Assembly (NCBI GenBank): GCA_963746885.1
Contig: CAVVDM010000013.1
Span: 1 to 64,000 of the forward strand
DNA from: DATARH01 sp963746885
Lineage (GTDB): Bacteria > Pseudomonadota > Alphaproteobacteria > ATCC43930 > CGMCC-115725
DNA length: 64,000 nucleotides
Reading direction: 5' to 3'
The translations under genes and the position numbers were made by a program. The notes beneath the pieces are model-generated. The model worked only from the letters and a program-made list of their open reading frames with translations, was not told the origin of the DNA and made no database searches. Below are positions 1 through 9,606 of the stretch, piece by piece; position 1 is the first letter of the stretch, and the number at the start of each line of letters is the position of its first letter.

Positions 1-24
1 GCACAGACACCTACAGAAGATTCA

Positions 25-116
25 CCGTCATGGCCGGGCTTGACCCGGCCATCCACGGAAGTTGGCACTGTGGTGCGGGGTTTCCGTAGATGCCCGGATC
101 AAGTCCGGGCATGACG
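25..116. repeat. Intergenic inverted-repeat element, copy A
   Basis: Two arms of about 33 bases face each other around a short spacer. The first (25-58) contains TCATGGCCGGGCTTGACC and ends ATCCACGG. The second (84-116) carries the reverse pattern, a GATGCCCGGATCAAGTCC core ending GGCATGACG. Each arm is itself a near-palindrome (GGCCGGG/CCCGGCC and GCCCGGA/TCCGGGC). The motif resembles the short palindromic intergenic repeats common in alphaproteobacterial genomes. A diverged second copy lies at 9474-9552. It contains no gene. Confidence 0.6.
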
Positions 117-331
117 AAATTGGGGTGTATGTACCACCTGAATGCGTCTGAGCACTAGCAGCCCGTTGACGAGGCCGTAAGGAGGACATCGCGCATGGCG
201 GCCGGCGCGAGCCGGCCGCCGGCGATATCCGCGGCCGAGTTTGGGCCGGTTGGCGGTCGGCGTACGGCCGGCGTTTCCGGGTCCAGCTCAGACCGCCTGC
301 CGCGGTGCTCGCTGCGGTGAAGGTCGATTTC
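117..331. other. Intergenic stretch, no gene seen
   Basis: This lies between the repeat and the stop of the first LLM gene. Short open frames here have no recognisable protein signature. I see no RNA gene or clear terminator. Confidence 0.4.
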
Positions 332-1238
332 CTACGCATCAAACGCGGCAAAAATTTCCTCGACGGCTTTGAGCTGGTTGCCGGTGGCCGAAGAGGGCAC
401 GAGGATCGGCGTCGTGACCCCGGCGTCGCGCCATGCCGCGATCCCGTCGCGCACCGCAGCGGCCGAGCCGAACAGCGTCGCGTCGGCGAGCCAGCGGTCG
501 CTCATCAGGCGACGGGATGTCGCCTGGCGGCCCTCGGCGATCGCCGTCTCGATCGCCGCCATCTCCTCGACGTAGCCGGCTTCCTTCCAGTAATTGCGGT
601 AGTTCGGCAGCGTCGTGTAGCGGGTCAGCGTGCGGCGGTTGACCGCCTTGGCCGCCTCGACATCGTCGGAGATGCAGGTCGGGATCATGTTGGCGACGAG
701 GAAATCCGGGTCGTTGCGCTTCGCCGGCCGGGAGCGCCGACAGCGACTGCGCCATATGCGAGCGGCTGGCGTTGGCGAAAACGAGGCCGTCGGCGATCTC
801 GCCGGCAGCGCCACCATGCGCTTGCGCAACGCCGCCAGGATGATCGGCGGAAAGGCGCCGATGCCCTCATAGGAATGCAGCTTGTCGACAAAGGCGCGGA
901 TGTCGCCCAGCGGCTTGCCCGGCGTCACCCCCATGCGGATATGGCTCGGGCCATGCGCGACCCCGATACCGAAGGCGAACCGCCCGCCCGAAATTTCGTG
1001 GATATAGGCGGCGCTGTGGGCGAAATCCTCGGTCGTGCGGGCGTAGATCGGCGCGATCGCGGTGGCGAAGATGAGGGTCGGTGCCGCGGCCAGCGCGCGC
1101 ATTGTGCCATATTGGCGAAGATGCTCGGCACATAGACCCCGCAAAGCCGCGCCGCTCGACCTCGCGCGCGATGTCGATCGTAATCTGCCGCCGCCCGGGG
1201 ACGGCGACAAGCGAGAGGGCGGGCAGGGGTTCGGGCAT
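332..1238 (-). CDS. LLM-class flavin-dependent oxidoreductase (frame broken)
   Basis: Member of the luciferase-like monooxygenase class, a TIM barrel that uses reduced FMN or F420 on an unknown substrate, probably cytosolic. The ATG at 1238 (MPEPLPALSLVAVPGRR) lies 11 bases past the stop of the upstream gene, so the two are probably co-transcribed. Family-like segments are TLIFATAIAPIYAR, EISGGRFAFGIGVAHG and a C-terminal AVRDGIAAWRDAGVTTPI. The frame changes near 1145, 1105, 810 and 725. Reassembled, the protein is about 300 residues, normal for the family, with no internal stop other than those caused by the shifts. Sequencing error is more likely than decay. Family assignment is firm; substrate is unknown. 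Confidence 0.75.
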
Positions 1239-1248
1239 CGGCAACCCG

Positions 1249-2466
1249 CTACGCCGCCGCCTGCGGGCCGATCTGCCGGCCGCAATTGCACCGAGTTGGG
1301 GCCGTAGCGGTCGCGGAACGGCTGGGTGTCGATCTCCTCCAGTTCGATCTCGCGCGGCCAGCACCTTCTGCTTCCATGCCTCCTGCGCCGGGATGTTGGC
1401 GTGGAACTCGGGCATCACCTCGCGGGCGAACAGGTCGAGGCTCTCGCAGATGTGCTCATGGGTGTTCTTGCCGGCCTGGTTGAGCAGGATCACCTGGTCG
1501 ATGTGCGAGGTCTCGAACCGCCGCAGCTTGCGGCGGATGGTCTCGGGCGAGCCGATCAGGCCGCCGGACAAGGCGCGCGGCAGTGCCCTCCGGGTTTTCG
1601 CGCTTCCACTTCTCGTATTCGTCCCACAAATTGACCGTGCCCGGGCAGCGGCCGCTGGCGGTTGGCGCTCTGGCCGTAGAAGCGCAGCGCGAACTGGAAG
1701 AACGGGATGCCGTCGGCGCGGCGGCGCGCCTCCTCGTCGGTCTCGGCGCACATGAAATAGCTGGTCATCGCGATGTTCGGGTTGGTCGCGTAATCGGCGA
1801 GCTTTTCCTGCCGCTTGGTAAAGGCGTTGTAATAGGCGTGCACCCAGGCGATGGCGGCGTCGGCCGAGAGGAACTGGAAGGCCAGCGCGCCGAGGCCGCG
1901 CCGCCCGGCCATCTCGATCGTGTCGAGCGCGGAGCAGGCGACCCACAGCGGCGGGTGCGGCTTCTGCACCGGCTTCGGCACGACGTTGCGCAGCGGCATG
2001 TCGAAATACTTGCCGTGATGCTCGACGCCGCCTTCGCCGAACATCGGGATGATGGCGCGGATCGCCTCCTCCCAGATCGCCCGCTTCTCGTCGTAGTCGA
2101 CGCCGAACGGCTCCAGCTCGGTGATGCTGGCGATTCGCCGGTGCCGAACTCGACCCGGCCGTTCGAGACGAGGTCGAGCGCGGCGATGCGCTCGGCGCAG
2201 CGCGCCGGGTGGGTCGTCGTCAACTGCATGATGCCGTGGCACAGGCGGATGTTCTTGGTGCGCTGGCTCGCTGCGCCGAGAAACACTTCGGGCGCCGGCG
2301 AGTGGGAGTATTCCTCGAGGAAGTGGTGCTCGACCTCCCAGGCGTAGTCGTAGCCGAGCCGGTCGGCCAACTCGACCTGGTCGAGCGCGTTCTGGTAGAG
2401 CTGCAACTCGCCGCCGGGCTGCCACGGGCGCGGCAATTGCAACTCGTAGAAGATGCCGAATTTCAT
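1249..2466 (-). CDS. LLM-class flavin-dependent oxidoreductase (frame broken)
   Basis: A second luciferase-like oxidoreductase, about 400 residues, different from its downstream neighbour. It starts at MKFGIFYELQLPRPW (2466), preceded by a GGAGGACC ribosome site. The N-terminal barrel shows LADRLGYDYAWEVEHHFLEEYSHSPAPEVFL, here cut at LADRLGYDYAWEVEHHF, and RVEFGTGE. The middle has KPVQKPHPPLWVAC and MAGRRGLGALAFQF, the usual ligand-side strands. The C-terminus has IDQVILLNQAGKN. Frame changes lie near 2133, 1640, 1600 and 1290; the proposed stop at 1249-1251 assumes the last one. It is divergent from the MFS gene at 2573, with which it may share a control region. Substrate unknown. Confidence 0.75.
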
Positions 2467-2572
2467 AGCGGGTCCTCCTGCGGGCAGGTGGATGATGCCG
2501 AGCGAGCCGACGCTTTACAATGTCGATGCCGGCATGATGTCGTCGCGGAAGCAGCCGAATAGGTGAGGGTGC

Positions 2573-3861
2573 ATGGCCGACCAGCGCGTCGATGCAGCGG
2601 AACGGGGAGCCCCGCCGGCCACGGTCGAAGCGGGCGGGGTTGCGCCGCGCTGGCAGCAGACGCTGTGGGCCATGGTCGGCATCCAGTTCATCATGACGAT
2701 GGCGTTCTCGGTGCTGACGCCGATCATGCCGCTGTTCCTGCCGGAACTCGGCGTCACCGGCGCGGCGGCGATCGATCTGTGGGCGGGCATCCTGAACGGC
2801 ACCACCTCGTTCGTTGCCGCCTTCGCCTCGCCCTTGTGGGGCCGCGTCGCCGACCGGCACGGCCGCAAGCTGATGCTGCTGCGCTCGAGCCTGGCGATCG
2901 GCTTTTTCACCGCGCTGATGGGCGTCGCCGCCAATGTCTGGCAGTTCTTCGCGTTCCGCGCGCTGATGGGGGCGTTCGCCGGGTTTTCCGCCTCGCGATC
3001 GCCCTGGTGGCCAGCCAGGTGCCGGAAGACCGGCTCGGCTATTCGCTCGGCTGGCTCAGCACCGGGCAACTGGTCGGCGCGCTGGTCGGCCCGGTCGTCG
3101 GCGGCCTCCTGGCGGACCTACCGGCAGCTATCGCATCCCGTTCTTACTGCACCTCGGCGATGATCTTCCTGGCGATGGGGCTGGCCTGGCTGATCGTGCA
3201 CGAGGAATTCACCCGGCCGCAAAAGGGCAGCGGCCGGCGCTCGACGGTCGGCGGGCTCGTCTGCGCTGGTCACCGACGCCGGCGCTGCTGGCGCTGTTTT
3301 TCGTGCTGCTGATGGCGCAGTTCGGGGTGCGCACGGTGCAGCCGATCGTGACGCTCTACGTCCAGGAGATGGTCGGGCCGCGGCCTGACATTGCGACGCT
3401 GGCCGGCGTCGCCTTCTCGATCACCGGCCTGGCCAACGTCATCGCCTCGCCGTTTCTCGGCAACCGCAGCGACGCGCATCGGCTATCGCCGGGTGCTGCT
3501 GATCTGCCTGCTCGGCGGCACGCTGACGACGCTGCCGCAGGCGTTCACGCGCAGCTACTGGGTGTTCACCGCCGAGCGCTTCGGGGTCGGGCTGTTCATC
3601 GGCGGGCTGCTGCCGACCGCCAATGCGCTGGTCGGACGGCTGGTGGCGCGCTCCGACCGCGGCGCGGTCTACGGCATGACTTCGTCGGCGATGTTCATGG
3701 GCAATTCGCTGGGGCCGCTGATCGGCGGCGCGGTCGCCGCCTCGCTCGGGCTGCGCTGGGTGTTCCTGGTGACCGCCGCGGTGATGGCGGCCAATCTGGT
3801 CTGGGTCTATTTCCGCGTGCCGGAGTTCAGTGACAGACCGGAGGCGGCGAAGGGCAACTAG
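2573..3861 (+). CDS. MFS transporter (frame broken)
   Basis: Major facilitator superfamily carrier of about 430 residues with 12 predicted membrane helices, probably a drug or metabolite exporter in the inner membrane. The loop 2-3 signature is intact (SPLWGRVADRHGRK), and the second half has FLGNRSD(R)IGYRR at the equivalent place. It starts at the ATG at 2573 (MADQRVDAAERG) after GGTGAGGGTGC. Frame changes occur near 2985, 3117, 3150, 3260 and 3475. Two were resolved: an extra G in AGCGAC[G]CGCATC and an extra C in TTACTG[C]ACC. Divergently paired with the LLM genes. Substrate unknown. Confidence 0.78.
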
Positions 3862-3900
3862 CCCGATTCTATGACAGCCCGGTGGCGGGGGCGCGCGGCA

Positions 3901-4706
3901 TCACGCGTCCTGCCACACCGGCGGGCGTTTGGCGAGGAAGGCGTCGATGCCTTCGGCGGCGTCGCGCGCCAGCATGTTTTTCGTCATGATTTCGGCGGCG
4001 TAATCGTAGGCGTCGGCGAGGCTGCGCTCGGCCTGGGCGTAGAACGCCTCCTTGCCGATCGCCACCGTCAGCGCCGATTTCGCCGCGATCTGGCGGGCGA
4101 GCGCGGTTGCCGTCGCCGGCAAGCTCGGCGCGCGGCACGACCCGGTTGACGAGCCCCAACGCCTGCGCCGTCGCGCGCGTCGACAAGCTCGCCGGTCAGC
4201 AGCATCTCCATCGCCGCCTTGCGGCCGACCGCGCGCGTCAAGGCGACCATCGGGGTCGAGCAGAACAGCCCGATATTGACGCCGGGCGTCGCAAAGCGCG
4301 CATCCTCGGCGGCAACCGCGAGATCGCAGGTGGCGACGAGCTGACAGCCGGCGGCGGTGGCGATGCCGTGCACCTCGGCGATGACCGGCTTCGGCAGATG
4401 CACGATCTGCTGCATCAGCGCGCTGCATTGCGCGAAGATGCGCTCGTAGGCGGCGCGGGTCGGGTCGGCGCGCAGCTCGCGCAGATCGTGCCCGGCGCAA
4501 AAGGCGGGGCCGGCGCCGGCGATGACGACGACGCGGCACTGCCGATCGGCGGCGGCGCGGTCGAGCGCGCCCGCAAGCGCCGCCATCAGCCCGACCGACA
4601 GCGCGTTGCGCGCCGCCGGCCGGTTGAGGGTCAGGCGCAATACCCCGTCGTCACGTGCCTCAAGCAGCACCGGCTCGTTCTCGCCCTGCCCTGCCGCCCC
4701 GCTCAT
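3901..4706 (-). CDS. Enoyl-CoA hydratase/isomerase family protein (frame broken)
   Basis: Crotonase-fold enzyme of about 265 residues acting on acyl-CoA esters, probably in beta-oxidation or a side catabolic route. The ATG at 4706 (MSGAAGQGEN) follows a good GGGAGGC site. The N-terminal half shows LRLTLNRPAARNALS, the oxyanion-hole loop GPAFCAGHDLREL, then HGIATAAGCQLVATCDLAVA and ATPGVNIGLFCSTPM. The C-terminal half continues ATAQALGLVNRVVP and ends AFLAKRPPVWQDA. Two single-base insertions explain the frame changes: a C near 4180 (GACGCG[C]GCGACG) and a T near 4127 (GAGCT[T]GCCGG). The exact reaction cannot be told from sequence. Confidence 0.82.
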
Positions 4707-4829
4707 CGTTGCCTCCCTATCCAGGTCGGCGCACGCTATAGCACAACCCGTGTCCCTTTGCCGGCTCTCGTCGCCGCGAGGTAACTGAATACCTCTCCGC
4801 AAACCACATTGTTTCATAATGGTTTTTGC

Positions 4830-4858
4830 TTGACGCGCCGGCGCGCTTCGCCTAAACG
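4830..4858 (+). promoter_or_regulatory. Putative promoter of rplM-rpsI
   Basis: TTGACG (4830-4835) and TAAACG (4853-4858) are separated by 17 bases and lie 27 bases before the rplM start. The -35 fits the housekeeping consensus well and the -10 moderately. Confidence 0.5.
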
Positions 4859-4884
4859 GAGCGCCCGCAAACCGGGCCGGACCG

Positions 4885-5346
4885 ATGAAGACATTCTCCG
4901 CCAAACCGTCCGATATCGACAAGAAGTGGCTGCTGATCGACGCCGACGGGCTGGTGCTCGGGCGGCTCGCTTCGCTGATTGCGATGCGGCTGCGCGGCAA
5001 GCACAAGCCGTCTTATACGCCGCACATGGATTGCGGCGACCATGTCGTCGTGGTCAACGCCGAGAAGGTGCAGCTGACCGGCAACAAGCGCGCCGCCGAC
5101 ATCTTCTACTGGCATACCGGCTATCCCGGCGGCATCAAGGGGCGCAGCAAGGGCGCCATCCTGGCCGGCAGGCACCCGGAGCGGGTGCTCGAGAAGGCGG
5201 TCGAGCGGATGGTGCCGCGCGGGCCGTTGGGCCGCAGCGTCATGCGCAACCTGCGGGTCTATGCCGGGGCAGAGCATCCGCACGCCGCGCAGAACCCCGA
5301 GCCGCTCGATGTCGCCGCGATGAACCGCAAGAATGTGAGGATCTGA
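4885..5346 (+). CDS. rplM: 50S ribosomal protein L13
   Basis: Large-subunit ribosomal protein, 153 residues, full length. It begins MKTFSAKPSDIDKKW and contains the family landmarks VLGRLAS, HKPSYTPHMDCGDHVVVVNA, YWHTGYPGG and MVPRGPLGR. The ATG at 4885 is the only sensible start. It precedes rpsI by 3 bases, the conserved L13-S9 pair, and a promoter-like sequence lies just upstream. Frame intact. Confidence 0.98.
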   Translation: MKTFSAKPSDIDKKWLLIDADGLVLGRLASLIAMRLRGKHKPSYTPHMDCGDHVVVVNAEKVQLTGNKRAADIFYWHTGYPGGIKGRSKGAILAGRHPERVLEKAVERMVPRGPLGRSVMRNLRVYAGAEHPHAAQNPEPLDVAAMNRKNVRI

Positions 5347-5349
5347 GCG

Positions 5350-5940
5350 ATGTCCGACGACGACGCCCCGGACAAGACGCCAACCGACCAGGCGCCTGGC
5401 CGCTCGGCGCGGCCGGCCGGCCCGCAGACCTTCCAGGGGCTGGGGAGCCTGCGCCAGGCGCTGGCCTCCGCCACTCGCCCGGCGACACCGGCTCCGGCGG
5501 CAGCCGCGGCCTTGCCGGTTGCTCCGATTGACGTGCAGCCGATCCGCGACGCGCTCGGCCGCTCCTACGCCACCGGCAAGCGCAAGAACGCGGTTGCGCG
5601 GGTGTGGATCAAGCCGGGCAACGGCAAGATCGAGGTCAACGGGCGCGACAGCCCGGTGTATTTCGCGCGCCCGGTGCTGCGCATGGTGATGAACCAGCCC
5701 TTCGTCGTCACCGACCGGCTCGGCCAGTTCGATGTGTGGTGCACGGTCAAGGGCGGCGGGCTGTCGGGCCAGGCCGGCGCGGTGCGGCACGGCATCAGCA
5801 AGGCGCTGACCTATTACGAGCCGGGACTGCGCCCCGTTCTCAAACAGGGCGGGTTCCTGACCCGCGACAGCCGCGTCGTCGAGCGCAAGAAATACGGCAA
5901 GGCCAAGGCCCGCCGCAGCTTCCAGTTCTCGAAGCGATAA
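5350..5940 (+). CDS. rpsI: 30S ribosomal protein S9 with N-terminal extension
   Basis: Small-subunit protein S9, 196 residues against about 130 in most bacteria. The conserved core starts near residue 73 (GRSYATGKRKNAVARVW) and runs through KIEVNGR, GGGLSGQAGAVRHGISKAL and the invariant C-terminal tail RRSFQFSKR that reaches the ribosomal P site. Residues 1-70 are an Ala/Pro-rich, probably disordered extension; N-terminal extensions on S9 occur in alphaproteobacteria. It is translated right after rplM (start 3 bases beyond the rplM stop). Frame intact. Confidence 0.97.
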   Translation: MSDDDAPDKTPTDQAPGRSARPAGPQTFQGLGSLRQALASATRPATPAPAAAAALPVAPIDVQPIRDALGRSYATGKRKNAVARVWIKPGNGKIEVNGRDSPVYFARPVLRMVMNQPFVVTDRLGQFDVWCTVKGGGLSGQAGAVRHGISKALTYYEPGLRPVLKQGGFLTRDSRVVERKKYGKAKARRSFQFSKR

Positions 5941-5973
5941 GCCCTCGTCCCGCGACATCCCGGGAAGGGCGGC

Positions 5974-7045
5974 GTGCGCTTTGCAATCGCGATACCGACC
6001 GACGCCGAATCCTGGCGGGTGGTGCGGCGCGCCGAGGAATTGGGGTTCAGCCGCGCCTGGTTTTACGACACGCAGATGCTGAGCGCCGACCCGTTCGTCG
6101 CGATGGCCGCGGCGGCGCTGAAGACGACGACGATCCGGCTCGCCACCGGGGTGCTCATTCCGTCGAACCGGATCGCCGCGGTGGCGGCCAATGCGTTTGC
6201 CTCGCTCAACAAGCTGGCGCCGGGACGGATCGATTTCGGGGTCGGCACCGGGTTTACCGGGCGGCGCGCGATGGGGCTCGGCGCGGTCAAGCTCGCCGAC
6301 ATGGAGACTTACGTCCACACCGTCATGGCGCTATTGCGCGAGGAGACGGTCGAGGCCGAGCTGGAAGGCAAAAAGCGTCTCATTCGCCTGCTCAACCCGG
6401 AACTTGGCCTGATCAACACGCGCGACCCGATCGGCCTCTATGTCGCCGCTTCGGGGCCGCGCGCGCGGCAGCTGACGGCGCGGCTCGGCGCCGGCTGGAT
6501 CAACACGACGGCCGATGTGGCGGGCGGTATTGCGGCGCTCGACGATATGCGCGCGGCTGTGGGCCGCGGCGGGGCATGCTGCCGACGCGCTCGACGCGGT
6601 GGTGCTGACCGGCGGCGTCGTGCTCGATGAGCACGAGCCGGCGGATTCAGCGCGCGCGGTGGCGCAGGCCGGGCCGCGCGCCGCGATGCTTTTGCACCGC
6701 GCCGCCGACGCGGCGCTGATGGGGTTGCCGACGATCGCGGCGATCCCGCCGGAGGTGGCCGACACGGTGGCGGCTTATGTCGAGAAATCTCGCAGCTTCC
6801 GACCGCAAGGCGCGCATTACCTGGAAAACCATCGCGGCCATCTGATGTTCGTCAAGCCGGAGGAGCGCGCGTTCGTGACCGGCGACCTGATCCGCCTGAT
6901 GACCTTCGCCGCCCCTGAGAAGGAATTGAAGGACCGCATCGGCAAGCTTGCGGCGGCCGGCTATACCGAGATCGCGATCCAGATCGTGCCCGGGCAGGAG
7001 CACGCGATCGAGGATTGGGGCCGCATCCGCCGCGCCTTTGCGTAG
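5974..7045 (+). CDS. LLM-class flavin-dependent oxidoreductase (frame broken)
   Basis: Third luciferase-like oxidoreductase, about 355 residues, closest in style to the methylene-tetrahydromethanopterin-reductase-like group. The GTG at 5974 (MRFAIAIPTDAESW) follows GGGAAGGGCG. Landmarks are RRAEELGFSRAWFYDTQ, TTIRLATGVLIPSNR, GRIDFGVGTGFTGRRAMG and, near the C-terminus, GYTEIAIQIVPGQEHAIEDW. One frame change near 6569 is explained by an extra G (GGCGGG[G]CATGCT). It lies 33 bases after rpsI but is not obviously part of that operon. Cofactor (FMN or F420) and substrate unknown. Confidence 0.78.
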
Positions 7046-7070
7046 TTCGCCGCTGCGCTTCCATTGGCGG

Positions 7071-7400
7071 CTACAGGCCGGCCGTATCCTTGGCCAAGGT
7101 GATCAGGGCGCGCAGGTAGTCCTCGGCGCTTGCGGGGAACTGATCGACGCCGATGCGGATGCGATACTCGTGCGCCCGTTCAGCGAAATCCTCCATCACG
7201 TCGAATTCGCCGAGCCAGTTCAGGATCGCGAGGTATTCGGTGTAGGCCGGCGCGCCGCGCAACCGGCGCACCTCGTCGGCGAGATGCTGCAGCAGCCTGG
7301 CGGCGGCTTCGCTTTGTTGGTCGTCCGGGTCCTCACCGAGCTTGCGGATCCGCCAATCGGCGGCGCGCTCGAGCTCCCCCGCCTCGGGCAGATCGCTCAT
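7071..7400 (-). CDS. Hypothetical protein, acidic, about 109 residues
   Basis: I do not recognise a family. The protein (MSDLPEAGELERAADW) is helical, rich in Glu, Asp, Ala and Leu, with segments QQSEAAARLLQHLADEV and NWLGEFDVMEDFAERAHEY. There is no signal peptide or membrane segment. The start ATG (7400) overlaps the stop of the upstream small secreted-protein gene as TGATG, so the two are translationally coupled. Codon use matches the surroundings, which favours a real gene. Frame intact. Confidence 0.65.
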   Translation of the reverse strand: MSDLPEAGELERAADWRIRKLGEDPDDQQSEAAARLLQHLADEVRRLRGAPAYTEYLAILNWLGEFDVMEDFAERAHEYRIRIGVDQFPASAEDYLRALITLAKDTAGL

Positions 7401-7645
7401 CACGCGGGCGCCGCCGATCCCTGTTTCCAGCGACGATCGGGCTCGCAGCGAGCCTCATGCCACCGGCCCTTCCGCGAGTAGCCTGCCGCCGTCCAATGAT
7501 AGCCGCGCGGGCAGACATGGTCGGCTACGATGAACACGCGGGTTGCGCCGACATGCGCAGCGCGCGGACTGCTCATCGCGCTCGCCGGCGGCGTGCCCGC
7601 AAGGCCGCAAAGGCCGATCAGCAACGCCAGCGCAAGAAGCCGCAC
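7400..7645 (-). CDS. Small secreted protein, 81 residues
   Basis: The GTG start at 7645 is supported by a strong GGGAGGCGGTC ribosome site. The N-terminus (MRLLALALLIGLCGLAG) is a signal peptide with likely cleavage after PPASA. The mature part has two cysteines (DHVCPRGYHW and HEARCEPDR), probably a periplasmic disulfide, and ends in a short basic/Ala tail. Small alphaproteobacterial proteins of this CPxGYHW style are usually uncharacterised. It is coupled (TGATG) to the downstream hypothetical gene at 7400. Confidence 0.65.
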   Translation of the reverse strand: MRLLALALLIGLCGLAGTPPASAMSSPRAAHVGATRVFIVADHVCPRGYHWTAAGYSRKGRWHEARCEPDRRWKQGSAAPA

Positions 7646-7732
7646 GACCGCCTCCCTTCCCGGTTCGCGACCAGACTAGCACAGGCACCGACGCCTCCTA
7701 AGCGCACCTAAAAGGGGCGCCTGAGCGCACGC

Positions 7733-7760
7733 AAAAAGGGGCGCCCGCGGGCGCCCCTTT
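7733..7760 (-). terminator. Rho-independent terminator after the oxc-like gene
   Basis: A perfect 26-base palindrome (7735-7760, arms of 13, core GGGGCGCCCG) is followed on the minus strand by a run of five T (7737-7733). It lies 29 bases past the stop of the gene at 7789. Confidence 0.8.
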
Positions 7761-7788
7761 CCGTGTCGGCCGGAGCGAGCGGCGCGGC

Positions 7789-9435
7789 TCAGGTGGAATA
7801 GTCGGAGAACTGCACGGTGCCGGCGCGGGCGCGGTAGTCGGTCTTGATGTTCACCAGTGCGACGCGGCCCTCGTCGACCTGCTTCTGGGCGCGCTCCAGG
7901 GCCGGACGGATCTCCTCGGGCTGCTCGACATATTGGCCGTAGCAGCCGAGGCCCTCGGCCATCTTGTCGTAGCGGGTGTAGCCGAGGTTGCGGCCGGGCT
8001 TGTTCTTTTCCGGGTCGGCGGTCCAGCCGCCGTTGAGGCTGACCACGACGAGGATCGGCAATTTGTGCCGCACCGCGGTGTCGAGCTCCATCGCATTGAG
8101 GCCGAACGAGCCGTCGCCGTGGACGCAGACGACCTGCTTGTCGGGGCAGGCGGCCTTGGCGCCGACCGCGAACGGCAGACCGACGCCCATCGTGCCGAAC
8201 GGCCCCGAGTTGAGGCGGTGCGCCGGCTCGAAGGTCGGCACCGACTGGCGCCCGTAATTCAGCGTCTCCTGGCCGTCGACGACGAGGATCGCGTCGCGCT
8301 TGATGAAGTTCTTGATCTCCTCGAACATCCGCAACGGGTGGATGTCGCCGTCGGTCGGGTAGTTGCCGCCCGGGCCGAGCCGCTTGGCGGCCTCGCCGTC
8401 GGCCAGCTTCTGGCGCCAGCCGGCGAACTTGTCGGCGGTCTTGGCCGGCAAGGCGTCGAGCAATTGCTGCAACACCGACTTGCAGTCGCCCTGAACCGGG
8501 ATGTCGATATTGCGGGCCGAGCGGCCGAGTTCCTCGCCGTCGATCTCGATGCGCGCGATCTTGGCGTTGGCGCCGAAGCGCGGCGGCGCGGCATGGCCGA
8601 TGATGTAATTCATGCGGGTGCCGAGCACGATGATCAGATCGGCGTCGCGGAACGCGGTCGAGCGCATCGTCAGGTAGGAATAGGGGTGGTCGTCCGGCAC
8701 GACGCCGCGGCCTTGCGGGGTGGTGTAGAACGGGATGCCCGCCTTCTCGACGAACTGGCGCATCTCGTCCCACGCCTGCGACCAGATCACGCCGCCGCCC
8801 GAGCAGATGATCGGCTGCTTGGCGTTGTTGATCGCATCGACCAGCGCGTTGATCGCCTTCGGCTCGGCATAGGGCCGCGCCCGCACGATCGGCCGCCCGG
8901 CATAGCTCCAATCGACCTCGCTCTCGTCGATCTTCTGGTAGAGCAGGTCGCCCGGCCAATCGAGATAGACCGGCCCGGGCTTGCCGAGCATCGCGGTCTG
9001 GAACGCGAAATTGATCTGCTGCGGGATGCGTTTGACGTTGAGGATGCGGTCGGCATATTTGACGCAGCCGCGCATGATCGCCATCTGGTCGATTTCCTGG
9101 AAGACCTGCCGGCCGAACTGGCCGGCCGGGCTCGACCCGCCGAAGCCGATGACCGGGCAGCAATCGATCAGCGCGTTGGCGAGGCCGGTCGACAGGTTGA
9201 TCGCCGCCGGGCCGGAGGCCGCCATGCAGACCCCGGGCTTCTGGGTCAGGCGGCTATAGGCCTGCGCGGCGAAGGCCGCCGCCTGCTCGTGGCGGACGTC
9301 GATCATCCGGATGCCCTGCTCGATGGCTTTCGCCTCGGCCAGCAGCATCGGGCCGCCCATGATGAAGAACAAATCCTTGACGCCCTCCGCCTTCAGGCAG
9401 CGCGCCAGGATTTCCGAGCCGGTCAGTTCCGCCAT
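7789..9435 (-). CDS. TPP-dependent 2-hydroxyacyl-CoA lyase / oxalyl-CoA decarboxylase-like protein
   Basis: Intact 548-residue thiamine-diphosphate enzyme with the three-domain acetolactate-synthase layout. The N-terminal PYR domain has the catalytic Glu in VRHEQAAAFAAQAYSRLT and the loop ASGPAAINLSTGLANAL, which matches the oxalyl-CoA decarboxylase branch. The central domain has DADLIIVLGTRMNYIIG. The C-terminal PP domain has the Mg-TPP motif GDGSFGLNAMELDTAVRH...LNGGW. The ATG at 9435 follows AGGAGATAGCTCAG. The CoA-transferase gene just upstream (9607-10846) is of the formyl-CoA-transferase type, so the pair resembles frc-oxc of oxalate breakdown. 2-Hydroxyacyl-CoA cleavage, or joining via formyl-CoA, is an equally possible reaction. 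Confidence 0.8.
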   Translation of the reverse strand: MAELTGSEILARCLKAEGVKDLFFIMGGPMLLAEAKAIEQGIRMIDVRHEQAAAFAAQAYSRLTQKPGVCMAASGPAAINLSTGLANALIDCCPVIGFGGSSPAGQFGRQVFQEIDQMAIMRGCVKYADRILNVKRIPQQINFAFQTAMLGKPGPVYLDWPGDLLYQKIDESEVDWSYAGRPIVRARPYAEPKAINALVDAINNAKQPIICSGGGVIWSQAWDEMRQFVEKAGIPFYTTPQGRGVVPDDHPYSYLTMRSTAFRDADLIIVLGTRMNYIIGHAAPPRFGANAKIARIEIDGEELGRSARNIDIPVQGDCKSVLQQLLDALPAKTADKFAGWRQKLADGEAAKRLGPGGNYPTDGDIHPLRMFEEIKNFIKRDAILVVDGQETLNYGRQSVPTFEPAHRLNSGPFGTMGVGLPFAVGAKAACPDKQVVCVHGDGSFGLNAMELDTAVRHKLPILVVVSLNGGWTADPEKNKPGRNLGYTRYDKMAEGLGCYGQYVEQPEEIRPALERAQKQVDEGRVALVNIKTDYRARAGTVQFSDYST

Positions 9436-9473
9436 CTGAGCTATCTCCTCTTCCCAAGAACATTACTTTCCCC

Positions 9474-9552
9474 GGCTGTCATCCCCGGACCAGTCCCGGT
9501 GACCCACGAGGTTCTTTCCATGGATGGCCAGGACGAGTCCGGCCAAGACAAG
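9474..9552. repeat. Intergenic inverted-repeat element, copy B
   Basis: A diverged copy of the element at 25-116. One arm (9474-9508) reads TGTCATCCCCGGACCAGTCC...GACCCACG, and the opposite arm (9518-9552) CCATGGATGGCCAGGACGAG...GGCCAAGACAAG. It sits between the oxc-like and frc-like genes, upstream of the former. Confidence 0.5.
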
Positions 9553-9564
9553 AAGGGGTGCCGC

Positions 9565-9595
9565 AAAACGAAAGCGGCGCACCGAGGTGCGCCGC
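9565..9595 (-). terminator. Rho-independent terminator after the frc-like gene
   Basis: A 10-bp GC stem (GCGGCGCACC, 9574-9583, against GGTGCGCCGC, 9586-9595) is followed on the minus strand by TTTCGTTTT. It lies 12 bases beyond the CoA-transferase stop, so the transferase and the lyase are probably transcribed at least partly separately. Confidence 0.75.
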
Positions 9596-9606
9596 TGCAG
9601 GCCGCT

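Noticed and set aside
7733..7760. Perfect 26-base palindrome as an operator
   Set aside because: It is followed by five T on the minus strand just past a gene end, so a terminator is the simpler reading.
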